From Gammaproteobacteria bacterium (GTDB lineage Bacteria; Pseudomonadota; Gammaproteobacteria; UBA11654), in contig JABHDX010000108.1 of NCBI GenBank assembly GCA_018672815.1, positions 1 through 30,563 on the forward strand: a stretch of DNA of 30,563 bases, written 5' to 3'. Shown here piece by piece: positions 16,883 to 26,362 of the stretch. Position numbers and translations under genes: made by a program. How positions within the stretch are numbered: position 1 is the stretch's first letter; the number at the start of each line of letters is the position of its first letter. Below the pieces are notes generated by a model that was not told the DNA's origin, ran no database searches, and was given only the letters and a program-made list of their open reading frames with translations.

Positions 16883-17262
16883 ATGTATATGGCATTGGTG
16901 TTGACATAGTCAATATAGATCGTATTCATAAGATGCATGAAAAATATGGAGATGGATTGGCAAAAAAAATTTTGCACCCGGAAGAAATGGAATTATTTAA
17001 TCATGAAAACAATCAGGTACATTTCATAGCCAATCGTTTTGCAGGAAAAGAAGCTGCAGCTAAAGCCTTTGGTACTGGTTTTTCTGAAGGAATTACCTGG
17101 AAAGACTTTGGATTTATTAGATTGGATTCTGGACAACCTAAATTGATTTTATCAAAAAAAATGCAAACACTTTTCAAGAACGAAGGCATTGATAAATCAC
17201 ACGTTAGTTTTAGTGATGAACCACCATTATCAATAGCTTTTGTTATTTTAGAAGGACACTAA
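16879..17262 (+). CDS. acpS: Holo-[acyl-carrier-protein] synthase
   Basis: AcpS transfers the 4'-phosphopantetheine arm of coenzyme A to the serine of apo-ACP, activating fatty acid synthesis. The 127-residue protein has the family motifs GIGVDIVNIDRI near 5-16, with the Mg-binding Asp, and FAGKEAAAKAFGTGF near 54-68, with the second Mg ligand Glu. It ends with SFSDE and a short tail. It starts inside the pdxJ stop and the next gene starts right after its stop, so it is translated as part of a tight operon. Confidence 0.97.
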   Translation: MNVYGIGVDIVNIDRIHKMHEKYGDGLAKKILHPEEMELFNHENNQVHFIANRFAGKEAAAKAFGTGFSEGITWKDFGFIRLDSGQPKLILSKKMQTLFKNEGIDKSHVSFSDEPPLSIAFVILEGH

Positions 17263-17982
17263 GTGAAACAGATAGTATTCGATATAGAAACCATACCTGA
17301 TCTAGATTTTGGAAAAAAATTTCTTAATTTAGAAGGATTGAATGATGAAGACATAGGGAAATCTATGTTTTTTCAGCAACAGCAAAAAACTGGTATTGAA
17401 TTTTTACCCTATGATTTACATCAAATTATTGCAATATCAATATTAACTAATGATTCGGGCAATCTAGATATTAAATCTCTCAAGCTAGATAAATCGTATA
17501 ATGAAAAATCTATCTTATTGGATGCGTTTAAAATTCATAAAGAGTCTGATATTTTGATTTCTTGGAATGGTTTGATGTTTGATTTACCAGTTTTAAATTG
17601 CAGAAGTCTAAAAAACTTAACTAAAAATACTTTTCTAAACGGTAAACATATTGATTTAAAAAACCTTCTTTCTAATAACAATATTAATAATATATCGAGT
17701 CTAGATAGAATCTCTAAAGGTTTAAAATATCCAGGAAAAAAATTATCTTCAGGTGCAAAAGTATGGGACTTATACTTGAATGGAAATATCCAGGAAATAT
17801 CAGATTATTGTACGATTGATGTACTAAATACATATCTTTTATTTGTCCATTATGAATTTATAACTGGAGTGATTTCTGAAGGTGAATTACATGAAAAAAA
17901 TACTATTCTTAAGCAATTCCTTGAATCACATGAAAATAAAGCTCTCAATACATTCGCATTGGAAATGTATTCAACTGACTAA
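17263..17982 (+). CDS. PolB-like DEDD 3'-5' exonuclease
   Basis: This 239-residue protein resembles the stand-alone 3'-5' exonuclease family related to B-family DNA polymerase proofreading domains (Pfam DNA_pol_B_exo2). Exo I is FDIETIPD at 5-12, Exo II is the NGLMFDLP stretch with Asn and Asp, and Exo III is DYCTIDVLNTYLL with Tyr and Asp, giving the DEDDy set. The polymerase domain is absent. The GTG start directly follows the acpS stop with no spacer, so it relies on coupling. The target (DNA or RNA) is not known, though family members are usually assigned to DNA repair. Confidence 0.85.
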   Translation: MKQIVFDIETIPDLDFGKKFLNLEGLNDEDIGKSMFFQQQQKTGIEFLPYDLHQIIAISILTNDSGNLDIKSLKLDKSYNEKSILLDAFKIHKESDILISWNGLMFDLPVLNCRSLKNLTKNTFLNGKHIDLKNLLSNNNINNISSLDRISKGLKYPGKKLSSGAKVWDLYLNGNIQEISDYCTIDVLNTYLLFVHYEFITGVISEGELHEKNTILKQFLESHENKALNTFALEMYSTD

Positions 17983-17984
17983 TT

Positions 17985-18455
17985 ATGTCCAATATCTTTG
18001 TATCCATAGCCGATCAATTACTGACTTTTAATTCAACTAAACAAGTAATTACTTACCCAGTTTCTACTGCTAAATTGGGTCCTGGAGAGAAAAAAAATAG
18101 TTATTGTACTCCTCGAGGCAAACATATTATAAGAGCAAAAATAGGCACCAATGCACTTCGAGGAGAGATATTTAAATCACGAAGATCTACAGGAGAAGTG
18201 TATTTGGATAGTAAGAAAAAAGAAAAAAATAATGATTGGATCTTGACTCGAATATTATGGTTAAGCGGAATGGAACTTGGTAGAAATAGATTGGGAAATG
18301 TAGATACAATGCAAAGGTATATTTATATTCACGGAGTACCTGATGATGTCCCTCTAAATGTACCTCGATCTAAAGGCTGTATTAATATGAATAATGATGA
18401 TGTCATTGAGTTATTTGATCTTGTTGATATCGGAACATCAGTACTAATTAAATAA
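17985..18455 (+). CDS. YkuD-family enzyme without signal peptide (probable cytoplasmic L,D-carboxypeptidase)
   Basis: This 156-residue protein has the YkuD catalytic motif: HGVPDD, then a Ser-x-Gly-Cys in PRSKGCINM with the nucleophilic Cys. YkuD enzymes normally work in the periplasm as L,D-transpeptidases, but the N-terminus (MSNIFVSIADQLLTFNS) has no signal peptide or membrane helix. Cytoplasmic YkuD enzymes of the ElsL type are known in Acinetobacter, where they act as L,D-carboxypeptidases in peptidoglycan recycling, and nagZ, a cytoplasmic recycling enzyme, follows after 8 nt. I infer this role; it could instead have lost its signal or use another export route. Confidence 0.85.
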   Translation: MSNIFVSIADQLLTFNSTKQVITYPVSTAKLGPGEKKNSYCTPRGKHIIRAKIGTNALRGEIFKSRRSTGEVYLDSKKKEKNNDWILTRILWLSGMELGRNRLGNVDTMQRYIYIHGVPDDVPLNVPRSKGCINMNNDDVIELFDLVDIGTSVLIK

Positions 18456-18463
18456 GGTATAAA

Positions 18464-19570
18464 ATGAAACTAGGACCCTTATTTATTTCAATTGAAGGAC
18501 TAATTCTTACAAAAAATGATAGGAAGAATCTAAGCAGTGATAATGTGGGAGGGGTTATTCTTTTTTCTAGAAACTATGAGAATAAAAAACAACTGAAAGA
18601 ACTCATCAACGATATAAAAAATATTAAATCGCCTGAATTAATTATATCTGTGGATCAAGAAGGAGGGCGTATTCAAAGATTTGAAAATGAATTTTCTTCT
18701 CTTCCATCATTAGGATCTATAGGTGAAATGTATGAAGATAGCTTTCCAAAGGCACTCGAATGTGCTTTTTTGGCAGGAGGAGTGATGGCTATAGAATTAT
18801 CCGAGTGCGGAGTTGATTTTAGTTTTGCACCTGTCCTAGATATAGATCATGGCTGCTCAGAAATTATAGGCGATCGTTCTTTCCATTCAGATTATAAGGT
18901 TGTCTCAATTTTAGCTGAAGCATATGTTCTCGGAACTAAAACACAGGGGATGATATCTGTTGGAAAGCATTTCCCAGGCCATGGAGGAGTTGTCTTGGAT
19001 TCACATGAAGAAATGCCAATTGATGAAAGGTCTATTGAAGATTTGAATAATGATCTTGGACCCTATAGATTTTTATCTGAAACTCATTTGAATGCAATTA
19101 TGACAGCACACATCCAATATCCAAATATCGATGAGAATATAGTTACTTTTTCTGAATATTGGTTAAAAACTATTCTAAGGGAAGAGCTTGGTTTCCGAGG
19201 GTTAGTTTTTTCTGATGATCTCATGATGAAAGCGATTGATGAAAAACTCAGTATCGAGCAAAAGATTCATAAAGCAATTTTTGCAGGATGCGACTTTGTT
19301 TTGATCTGCAATGTCGAATCTACTGATATGTCAATACTTCTTGAGAATCTAGAACTTGATTATGACAATGTTGCAATGGATAAAAAATACGATGCTCTAA
19401 GATGCAAAAGAAATACAGTCCCATCAGGTGAGGCACCATTAACATATTGTTATAAAAGATTTCTTGCACATTCTTTGACTATGATTAATAAAGAAGAAAG
19501 AAAAAAAGTAATCAAGCAAATTGAGAAGAATCTACCAAATGTGAAAATTAATGATTGGCTAAATAGTTAA
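18464..19570 (+). CDS. nagZ: Beta-N-acetylhexosaminidase (peptidoglycan recycling)
   Basis: NagZ removes the terminal GlcNAc from anhydromuropeptides in the cytoplasm. The family 3 glycoside hydrolase fold is visible: SVDQEGGRIQRF near 60-71, KHFPGHGGVVLDSHEE (the flexible catalytic loop with the Asp-His pair), and the nucleophile Asp in FSDDLMM. The protein has 368 residues, slightly longer than E. coli NagZ (341). AAGG lies upstream of the ATG. The gene converges with mfd and its last 23 bp overlap the mfd 3' end, so there is no room for a private terminator. Confidence 0.95.
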   Translation: MKLGPLFISIEGLILTKNDRKNLSSDNVGGVILFSRNYENKKQLKELINDIKNIKSPELIISVDQEGGRIQRFENEFSSLPSLGSIGEMYEDSFPKALECAFLAGGVMAIELSECGVDFSFAPVLDIDHGCSEIIGDRSFHSDYKVVSILAEAYVLGTKTQGMISVGKHFPGHGGVVLDSHEEMPIDERSIEDLNNDLGPYRFLSETHLNAIMTAHIQYPNIDENIVTFSEYWLKTILREELGFRGLVFSDDLMMKAIDEKLSIEQKIHKAIFAGCDFVLICNVESTDMSILLENLELDYDNVAMDKKYDALRCKRNTVPSGEAPLTYCYKRFLAHSLTMINKEERKKVIKQIEKNLPNVKINDWLNS

Positions 19571-22500
19571 GTAGATATTTAACTTTATTGATACGGTCTT
19601 CTGTATTTATAAATTCACCAGAAAAGCCTAATGATTGATCTGGGTAGAGCTTATAGTTAGTGTCATTATGTATTAAATTAATTAATAGTTGAGTATCAAT
19701 ATTTGATGCTGAATTAAAATATATTCTTCCATGAGTTTTATTGAGTCTAATTTTTTCTATGCCTAAATTTTTAGCATTATTTCTCAGTTTAGTTAATAAA
19801 ATTAAGTTCTCTGTGTATTCAGGAAGATTGCCAAACCGGTCCATTAACTCACTTTTTATCTTATTTAGATCTTTATTTTTAAAAGTTGATGAAATTCTTT
19901 TATACATAGTCAATCTTAAATGCACATCAGGCATGTATTCTTCATTGATTAAGGCTGGGATATTCAGATTAATATCAGTTGAGAAATTTTCAATCACTTG
20001 ATTACTGCCATCACTTCTCATTGTTTTTATGGTTTGTTCTAGTATATCTTTGTATAAAGTAAAACCTATCTTTTGAATTTGTCCACTTTGTTCATCACCT
20101 AGTATTTCTCCTGCACCCCTTATTTCTAAATCATGAGTAGCCAAAATAAAACCTACACCCAAATCTTCAATCGCCTCAATAGCCTGTAACCTTTTCTCAC
20201 CTTGAGGTGTTAATTTGTGTTTTGGTGGAATGAGAAGGTATGCATAAGATTGTCTCTCAGATCTTCCAACACGGCCCCTGAGTTGATGTAATTGTGCTAA
20301 TCCAAACCTATCAGCTTGATTGATAATGATTGTATTAGCATTCGGTATATCAAGACCACTCTCTATTATTGATGTTGCCAATAAAAGATCAAATTGATTG
20401 CTATAGAATTGCATCATGATAATTTCCAAAGCTTTTTCTTTCATTTGACCGTGTGCGATACCAATAGAAATGGTAGGTATGATCTTTCTAATGTTTTCAG
20501 CAACATTATTTATGTCTTCTATTCTATTATGCACAAAAAGAATTTGACCACCCCTATTGATTTCTCTTTGGCATGCTTCTCTTACCAAGCTATTTTCCCA
20601 TTGGCTCAAGTAGGTTTTTACTGGCATTCTGCTTTCGGGTGGAGTGGTGATCATCGAGATGTCTTTTAAATCGCCTATTGCCATATTTAATGTTCTTGGA
20701 ATCGGTGTTGCAGTGAGTGCTAGATAGTCAATATTCTCTTTAATTTTTTTAAGTTTCTCTTTTTGTCTGACGCCAAATCGATGTTCTTCATCAACGATTA
20801 CCAGTCTAAGATCCTTATACTTTATGTTTTCTGAGAGTACTCCATGGGTTCCAATAATAATATCGGCTCTACCATTTTTTATATTCTCAGTAAGTAGATC
20901 TTTAGATTTTTTAGTTTGGGTTCTTGTCATTAAGTTTATGTTGATTGGCCAATTAGAGAATCGTTCTGTAAAAGTTTCATAATGTTGTTGAGCCAATATT
21001 GTTGTTGGAACTAAGATCACAACTTGGTAGCCGTTGATAGCAGTGGTAAAAGCAGCCCTCATAGCAACTTCTGTTTTTCCAAAGCCAACATCCCCACAGA
21101 TCAATCGATCCATTGATTTACTTGAGGCAAGATCATCTAATACTTGCTCAATCACTTTTGATTGATCTCTTGTTAAAACGTATTCAAAACCTTCACAGAA
21201 TTTTGCATAATCATTGGAGTCAACCACCTGACTTTTTCCAAGAACTAAAGATCTTTTTGCATAGATATCTAATAGTTCTGCTGCAACATCATGAGCTTGA
21301 TCTTTTGTTTTTTTGCATAGTTTAATCCATTGATCACTACCTAAATTACTTAAAATACTTTCATCAGAGCTCTCTCCAATATACCTTGAAACTTGATCCA
21401 TGAGAGTTACAGGAACTTGAAGTAAATCATTTTTTGCATACGATAGTGAAAGAAATTCAGACTCCACATCATCAATTACTAGTTTTGTTAGTCCATTGTA
21501 CTTTCCAATTCCATGATCTTTATGAACCACTAGAGATCCTACATCTAGATCTTTTAGGCTTTCTATAATTGCCTCAGGATCTTTTGTATTTCTATTTCGA
21601 GTTATTCTACTTTTGGTTGTTCGACCAAATAAATCTACTTCCCCAATAACAGCTATTTTCTTATTCTCAATATAAAAACTTTCACTGATTGATCTCTTAG
21701 TAATATTGAAGATTTCATTTTGATTTAAAAAATCTTTCCATGATTCAACTTCGCCAATGCTACTGGTATGAACTTTTATATCGTTAACAATCATTGATTT
21801 TCTATTCTCAGTGGGTGCTGAAATTAGTATTTTCTTTAAGTCCTTTTTAGCTACTACATCTTCAATTATTTTTTTATAGGAATTATGTTCACTTTTATTT
21901 TGAGATAAAATGGGTAGTGTTTTTAAGTTGATAATTGTTTTATTCTTATTCAGTCTAAATTTTACTGATTGTAATATTACGGGTTCTTTATTTCTAATGA
22001 TTTCAATTTGTGCATTAGAGTTTAAGAACAAATTTTCTGGTTTCATCATGGGTTGATCATTTTCTTTTACGCTTGCATACCTTTCTTCTATTAGTTTTTG
22101 ATGAATTGAAATTGATTCAATTGATTCTTTAATACAAAAAACATGAGCATTATCATCAACATAATCCCAAAGAGAATCCATTGATTTAAAAAAGAATGGA
22201 ATGTAGTTATGTACACCATAGGAAGCGGCATCAGTTTCTATGAGATTATATAATGGCCAATCCATTTGATTGCCCTCAAAACTATTTCTCATATTCTCTT
22301 TAAAAATATCAAATGCTTCAGAACTATTGGGGTAATGGTTAGCAGGGATAATCATTGCCTGATTAATTATTTGTAGTGTAAGTTGATTTTCATAATCAAA
22401 AATTCTTAATGACTCAATAATGTCATCACTAAAGTCAACTCTAAGAGGATTATCTAAAGAAGGAGAAAATAGATCTACCAGAGATCCTCTTATACTAAAA

Positions 22501-23003
22501 TCTCCAGGATTTCTGACCATCGATACTCTTTTGTAACCACTTGATGTTAGTTGATTCCTAAGGGCATCGATATTAAATATTTGATTAATATTGAGTTCTA
22601 AGCTGCCGTTTTTAATATACTCTTTAGGAGGAAGTCTCCAAAGTAAATTCGTGGCACTAACTATTAAAAGATCAATTTTTTTGTGAGCTAACTTGTAAAG
22701 AATATTCGATTGTTTAGAAACAGTATCAATATTGGGAGGGGAGATATCATAGGGAAGAATTTCTAGATCCGGAAGTACTTCTATAACTTTATTGGTTTGA
22801 TTAAAGAAATTAATTTCATTTAAGAGTGTTTCAGACGCCTCTATATTCGGTGTAATGACAACCATCATATTGTTCGATTTTATCAAGCATTCTGCTATGG
22901 CTAAGCTCATTGCAGATCCATAAAGTTGGCCAATAGAGTTCACCTTGCTTTTTAATTGAGAAGCAATACCTTCAAAAAGAATGGTTTGATAATTTTCTTT
23001 CAT
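19548..23003 (-). CDS. mfd: Transcription-repair coupling factor
   Basis: Mfd pushes stalled RNA polymerase off damaged DNA and recruits UvrA. The protein has 1151 residues, the normal size. The UvrB-like N-terminal module comes first, then the RNA polymerase interaction domain (SLVVHKDHGIGKYNGL, near 490-505), then the SF2 translocase with Walker A GDVGFGKTE (about 636-644), DEEHRFGVRQKEK (about 735-747) and the TATPIPRT block, and the C-terminal regulatory TRCF domain. It stands alone on the minus strand, divergent from the lol genes and converging with nagZ. No Shine-Dalgarno sequence lies before the ATG. Confidence 0.98.
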   Translation of the reverse strand: MKENYQTILFEGIASQLKSKVNSIGQLYGSAMSLAIAECLIKSNNMMVVITPNIEASETLLNEINFFNQTNKVIEVLPDLEILPYDISPPNIDTVSKQSNILYKLAHKKIDLLIVSATNLLWRLPPKEYIKNGSLELNINQIFNIDALRNQLTSSGYKRVSMVRNPGDFSIRGSLVDLFSPSLDNPLRVDFSDDIIESLRIFDYENQLTLQIINQAMIIPANHYPNSSEAFDIFKENMRNSFEGNQMDWPLYNLIETDAASYGVHNYIPFFFKSMDSLWDYVDDNAHVFCIKESIESISIHQKLIEERYASVKENDQPMMKPENLFLNSNAQIEIIRNKEPVILQSVKFRLNKNKTIINLKTLPILSQNKSEHNSYKKIIEDVVAKKDLKKILISAPTENRKSMIVNDIKVHTSSIGEVESWKDFLNQNEIFNITKRSISESFYIENKKIAVIGEVDLFGRTTKSRITRNRNTKDPEAIIESLKDLDVGSLVVHKDHGIGKYNGLTKLVIDDVESEFLSLSYAKNDLLQVPVTLMDQVSRYIGESSDESILSNLGSDQWIKLCKKTKDQAHDVAAELLDIYAKRSLVLGKSQVVDSNDYAKFCEGFEYVLTRDQSKVIEQVLDDLASSKSMDRLICGDVGFGKTEVAMRAAFTTAINGYQVVILVPTTILAQQHYETFTERFSNWPININLMTRTQTKKSKDLLTENIKNGRADIIIGTHGVLSENIKYKDLRLVIVDEEHRFGVRQKEKLKKIKENIDYLALTATPIPRTLNMAIGDLKDISMITTPPESRMPVKTYLSQWENSLVREACQREINRGGQILFVHNRIEDINNVAENIRKIIPTISIGIAHGQMKEKALEIIMMQFYSNQFDLLLATSIIESGLDIPNANTIIINQADRFGLAQLHQLRGRVGRSERQSYAYLLIPPKHKLTPQGEKRLQAIEAIEDLGVGFILATHDLEIRGAGEILGDEQSGQIQKIGFTLYKDILEQTIKTMRSDGSNQVIENFSTDINLNIPALINEEYMPDVHLRLTMYKRISSTFKNKDLNKIKSELMDRFGNLPEYTENLILLTKLRNNAKNLGIEKIRLNKTHGRIYFNSASNIDTQLLINLIHNDTNYKLYPDQSLGFSGEFINTEDRINKVKYLLNYLANH

Positions 23004-23104
23004 ACGTATAGATAGACATTAAGCAGGGTATTATTTCATAAATTAACTCTTTTTTTCTTCGTCTTTAACAAGAAACTAATTATGATATTAATTAACAACT
23101 AATA

Positions 23105-23110
23105 GTGAGG
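23105..23110 (+). promoter_or_regulatory. Ribosome binding site before the TTG start of the first lol gene
   Basis: GTGAGG ends 7 nt before TTG (23118-23120) and supports this TTG as the start; a TATGAT -10-like box lies at 23081-23086. Confidence 0.6.
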
Positions 23111-23117
23111 TAAACCT

Positions 23118-24332
23118 TTGAGGAATAAATTATTTATTGCCTATAGGTTATTGAGATCAAAAAAAGAAAGTCGCTTTATATCCATAGTGACTCTTAGCTC
23201 TATAATAGCGATCTCAATAGGTATAGCAGCTGTCATTATTATTCTCTCAGTCATGAACGGTTTTGAATCTGAAATACATCAAAGAATTTTACAACTCAAT
23301 TCTCATATCACTATTTCATTGAAAGAATCTAGATCAGATATTGATACCTTAATAGAACGCTTAGAACGTATTAAAGAAATTAAAAGAGTCTCAATAGGCT
23401 ATCAGTTGAAAGGAATTATAGAATCGAATAAAAAAACTTCAGCTGTTATTGTCAAAAGTTTTAACGGCGATCTTTTTTTGCAAAAGATTAATCTAACTTC
23501 TATTAAAAGATCTGAAGTGATTATAGGACAAGAGTTGGCTCAAAAAATGAACCTTAGGATTGGCGATAGGCTTTCGTTGAGTATTCCTAATATAACTGCA
23601 AAAGGTAAGGTTTCATTTTTAAATAATCAGACATTCGTAATAAAAAAAATAGTAGTTTATGGTTTACAAGACTATGACGCGTCTCTTCTTTTTATTAATG
23701 AACAGGACGCTGATGAGATAGCTCAAGCGAATCAGTTTACAAAGAAAATATCAATTGATCTGTTTGATATTTATCAAGCCAAGAGAATCACAATGATGGT
23801 TAAAGATATATTTGATGGGAAAGATTATAGAATATCAGATTGGACTGAAGATAATTCAGTACTATTTAGTGCAATTAATATAGAAAAAATGACGATGACT
23901 TTTTTGCTTTTTCTTATTGTAGTTATTGCTATGTTTAATGTAATCGTAATGTTATCAATGTCAATTGATGCAAAGAAAAAAGAAATTGCTGTACTTAAAA
24001 CCATAGGCTTTAATTCATTGGATATTTGTCATATTTTCTTTATACAAGGTATGGGTAATGTATTAATTGGTATTTTCTTTGGTTGTTTATTAGGGGTCAC
24101 GACACTTCTGAACTTAGATCAATTAGAACGAATATTAACTTCTGTATTTAATCTAAGATTATTACCATCTGGACTTTACTATATTGAAACGATGCCGTAT
24201 CTAATTAAAATAAATGAAATTAGTATCATATGTTTATCCGCCATCATTATAAGTATTCTTTCTTGTTTAATCCCTTCTTTCAGAGCAGGAAAGCAAGATC
24301 CATCAACAATTACACGTTTTCATAACGGTTAA
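23118..24332 (+). CDS. LolC/LolE-type lipoprotein-releasing permease (first of two)
   Basis: This inner-membrane subunit of the LolCDE ABC transporter extracts lipoproteins from the inner membrane and passes them to LolA. The 404-residue protein has the standard plan: one N-terminal helix (about 20-45) with the family string SVMNGFESEI, a large periplasmic domain, and three C-terminal helices (about 256-280, 300-330 and 370-395). The start is TTG, supported by a Shine-Dalgarno sequence, and the downstream sequence aligns with the family start. The second permease and lolD follow. It differs clearly from the second permease, but I cannot assign LolC versus LolE reliably. Confidence 0.9.
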   Translation: MRNKLFIAYRLLRSKKESRFISIVTLSSIIAISIGIAAVIIILSVMNGFESEIHQRILQLNSHITISLKESRSDIDTLIERLERIKEIKRVSIGYQLKGIIESNKKTSAVIVKSFNGDLFLQKINLTSIKRSEVIIGQELAQKMNLRIGDRLSLSIPNITAKGKVSFLNNQTFVIKKIVVYGLQDYDASLLFINEQDADEIAQANQFTKKISIDLFDIYQAKRITMMVKDIFDGKDYRISDWTEDNSVLFSAINIEKMTMTFLLFLIVVIAMFNVIVMLSMSIDAKKKEIAVLKTIGFNSLDICHIFFIQGMGNVLIGIFFGCLLGVTTLLNLDQLERILTSVFNLRLLPSGLYYIETMPYLIKINEISIICLSAIIISILSCLIPSFRAGKQDPSTITRFHNG

Positions 24333-24337
24333 TCAAA

Positions 24338-25588
24338 ATGATTACTAAAAACTATGAATACACAGTTTTAAAATCTTTTTTAAAAGCAAAATCTGGAATA
24401 TTTATTCTATCAAATACATCAATATTCAGTATCCTGGGAATAAGTTTAGGTGTTGCAGTTATTATTACAGTGATGTCAGTGATGAATGGTTTCCAGGTTG
24501 AAGTTAAAGAGAAAATTTTGGGTTTACTGCCCCATGCCTCTATTACCTATACTCAAGAATCACAAGATAAGGATATATTACCCTTAGTTCTTAATAATAA
24601 TTCCAATGTGAAATCTTATTCTGTATTTGTTAATCGTGAAATGATAGTTATTGGTGAAGACCAATTTTCTGCTGTTCAGTTAAAGGGTATTTCATCAGTT
24701 GATAGTGCTTTAGGAAAAAAGGTTTCCAATCTAGTTGTTGAAGGCAACATTAGCTCTTTGATCAATGGAGACTATAATATTTTGATTGGTAGTGGTCTTG
24801 CAGAGCAATTAAATGTCAAAATAGGAGAGACTATTACTTTAATGACTCAAGATAATTCATTGACACCTTTTGGAAACTTACCAAGACTCAAAAAATTCAC
24901 TATTACTGGAATATTTAAATCAGGCATCTATAGTTATGATCAAAATTTAGTCTTAATTAATTTTGTTGACGCACAAATATTTCTTCAGTTAGAGAAACAA
25001 ATACATGGATATGATATTGAACTATTTAATCCCGATATAGCTAGCTATGAAATAAGAAATATTGCATTAGAAGCGAATGGAGGATTTATAGTCAGCGATT
25101 GGTCTAAGCAAAGTCCTAATTTTTTTAGATCTCTGGAGTTGACAAAAAGAATAATATTTGTGGTATTACTGATTATTTTATGTGTTGCCTCATTTAATAT
25201 TGTTTCTACACTAATTATGATGATCAAGCAAAGAAGATCCACCATTGGTATTATTAGAACCATAGGAGTGAATCAATCTGGTATTTTTAGAATATTTTTG
25301 TCGATTGGTTTAGTTCTAGGTACTATAGGCTCTGCAATAGGAATATTATTGGGTACAGTGATCACACTTAACTTAACTCTACTGATTCAGTTTGTAGAAA
25401 AACTCTTTGGTGCATCCTTATATCAAGCAGAAATATATTTTCTTAGTGAAATACCTACGAGAATTGATTGGTTAGAGGTTCTTATGATATTTGCAGTAGT
25501 TCTATTTCTATCAGTAATTTCATCTTTGGTACCATCCTATAGGGCATCTAAATTAAATCCTGCAATACTTCTAAAAATGGATACCTAG
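24338..25588 (+). CDS. LolC/LolE-type lipoprotein-releasing permease (second)
   Basis: The second permease of the same lipoprotein transporter has 416 residues with the family N-terminal SVMNGFQVEV, a periplasmic domain, and an FtsX-like C-terminal core (IIRTIGVNQSGIFRIFLSIG). Its ending (YFLSEIPTRIDW, then SSLVPSYRASKLNPAILLK) is closer to the usual LolC/LolE ending than that of the first permease. It starts 5 nt after the first permease and is followed by lolD after 2 nt. The order is permease-permease-ATPase, not the lolC-lolD-lolE order of E. coli. Confidence 0.93.
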   Translation: MITKNYEYTVLKSFLKAKSGIFILSNTSIFSILGISLGVAVIITVMSVMNGFQVEVKEKILGLLPHASITYTQESQDKDILPLVLNNNSNVKSYSVFVNREMIVIGEDQFSAVQLKGISSVDSALGKKVSNLVVEGNISSLINGDYNILIGSGLAEQLNVKIGETITLMTQDNSLTPFGNLPRLKKFTITGIFKSGIYSYDQNLVLINFVDAQIFLQLEKQIHGYDIELFNPDIASYEIRNIALEANGGFIVSDWSKQSPNFFRSLELTKRIIFVVLLIILCVASFNIVSTLIMMIKQRRSTIGIIRTIGVNQSGIFRIFLSIGLVLGTIGSAIGILLGTVITLNLTLLIQFVEKLFGASLYQAEIYFLSEIPTRIDWLEVLMIFAVVLFLSVISSLVPSYRASKLNPAILLKMDT

Positions 25589-25590
25589 AT

Positions 25591-26271
25591 ATGCATAAAG
25601 TGATACTAGAAATAAAAGATATTAAAAAAGCTTTTACTAAGGGTAATGAGCTAATAAAAGTTCTGGATGGCATTAATTTAAATATTCATGAAAAAGAAAC
25701 TATAGGTATTATCGGGCCATCTGGGAGTGGTAAAACCACCTTACTTCAAATTATTGGCATGCTGGATCAATTGAATTCTGGAGCCATTAGCATAGATGGC
25801 ATTGATGCATCCACTTTATCTGATAAAGCTGCAAGCAAGTTAAGAAATAATTATTTTGGTTTTATCTACCAATTTCACCATCTTATTGGTGAATTTACTG
25901 CGCTTGAAAATACAATGATGCCGCTACTTGTAAGGGAAACAAAGATGTCAGAGGCAAAGAATAAAGCAGCAAGTATATTATCAGCAATTGGCCTAAGTAA
26001 TAGACTGAATCATAGACCCTCTGAACTTTCTGGTGGAGAATGCCAAAGGGTTGCTGTTGCTAGAGCGATGATTGGAAAGCCCAATGTTATTTTGGCTGAT
26101 GAACCAACAGGTAACCTTGATCCTGAAACTGCAAAATCTGTTTTTGACTGTTTGCTTGAGCTTAATGAAAACTCAGGTTCTGGACTAATTGTTGTGACGC
26201 ATAATCAAGAATTGGTCAAAAAACTAGATAGAATTATTGAATTACGTTTAGGAAAATTAGTGAATATATAG
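25591..26271 (+). CDS. lolD: Lipoprotein-releasing system ATP-binding protein
   Basis: LolD is the cytoplasmic ATPase of LolCDE. The protein has 226 residues with Walker A GPSGSGKTTL near 42-51, the Q-loop region YQFHHLIGEFTALEN (the LolD-type HHL), the signature LSGGECQRVAVARA, and Walker B VILADEPTGNLD. The length and motifs match LolD/MacB-type ATPases, and its place directly after the two permeases fixes the assignment. After it comes a 91-nt spacer before msbA. Confidence 0.96.
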   Translation: MHKVILEIKDIKKAFTKGNELIKVLDGINLNIHEKETIGIIGPSGSGKTTLLQIIGMLDQLNSGAISIDGIDASTLSDKAASKLRNNYFGFIYQFHHLIGEFTALENTMMPLLVRETKMSEAKNKAASILSAIGLSNRLNHRPSELSGGECQRVAVARAMIGKPNVILADEPTGNLDPETAKSVFDCLLELNENSGSGLIVVTHNQELVKKLDRIIELRLGKLVNI

Positions 26272-26348
26272 TTTTTTCTAAAATAAATATTATTTAATCT
26301 TCATAATTACATCATATTTAGAGAACCTTCTAGGATATTAAAGTAGCG

Positions 26349-26354
26349 TATAAT
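26349..26354 (+). promoter_or_regulatory. Candidate -10 box for msbA (possibly leaderless)
   Basis: A perfect TATAAT ends 8 nt before the msbA ATG, with no Shine-Dalgarno sequence between. A start point 7 nt downstream of the box would leave a leader of only 1-2 nt. No convincing -35 is seen. Confidence 0.4.
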
Positions 26355-26362
26355 ATTTTTAC

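Noticed and set aside
19741..21325. Several plus-strand frames within mfd
   Set aside because: They are antisense to conserved Mfd helicase motifs and show no family features.
26281..26295. AT-only inverted repeat (AAATAA/TTATTT) after lolD
   Set aside because: Too weak and expected by chance in this base composition.
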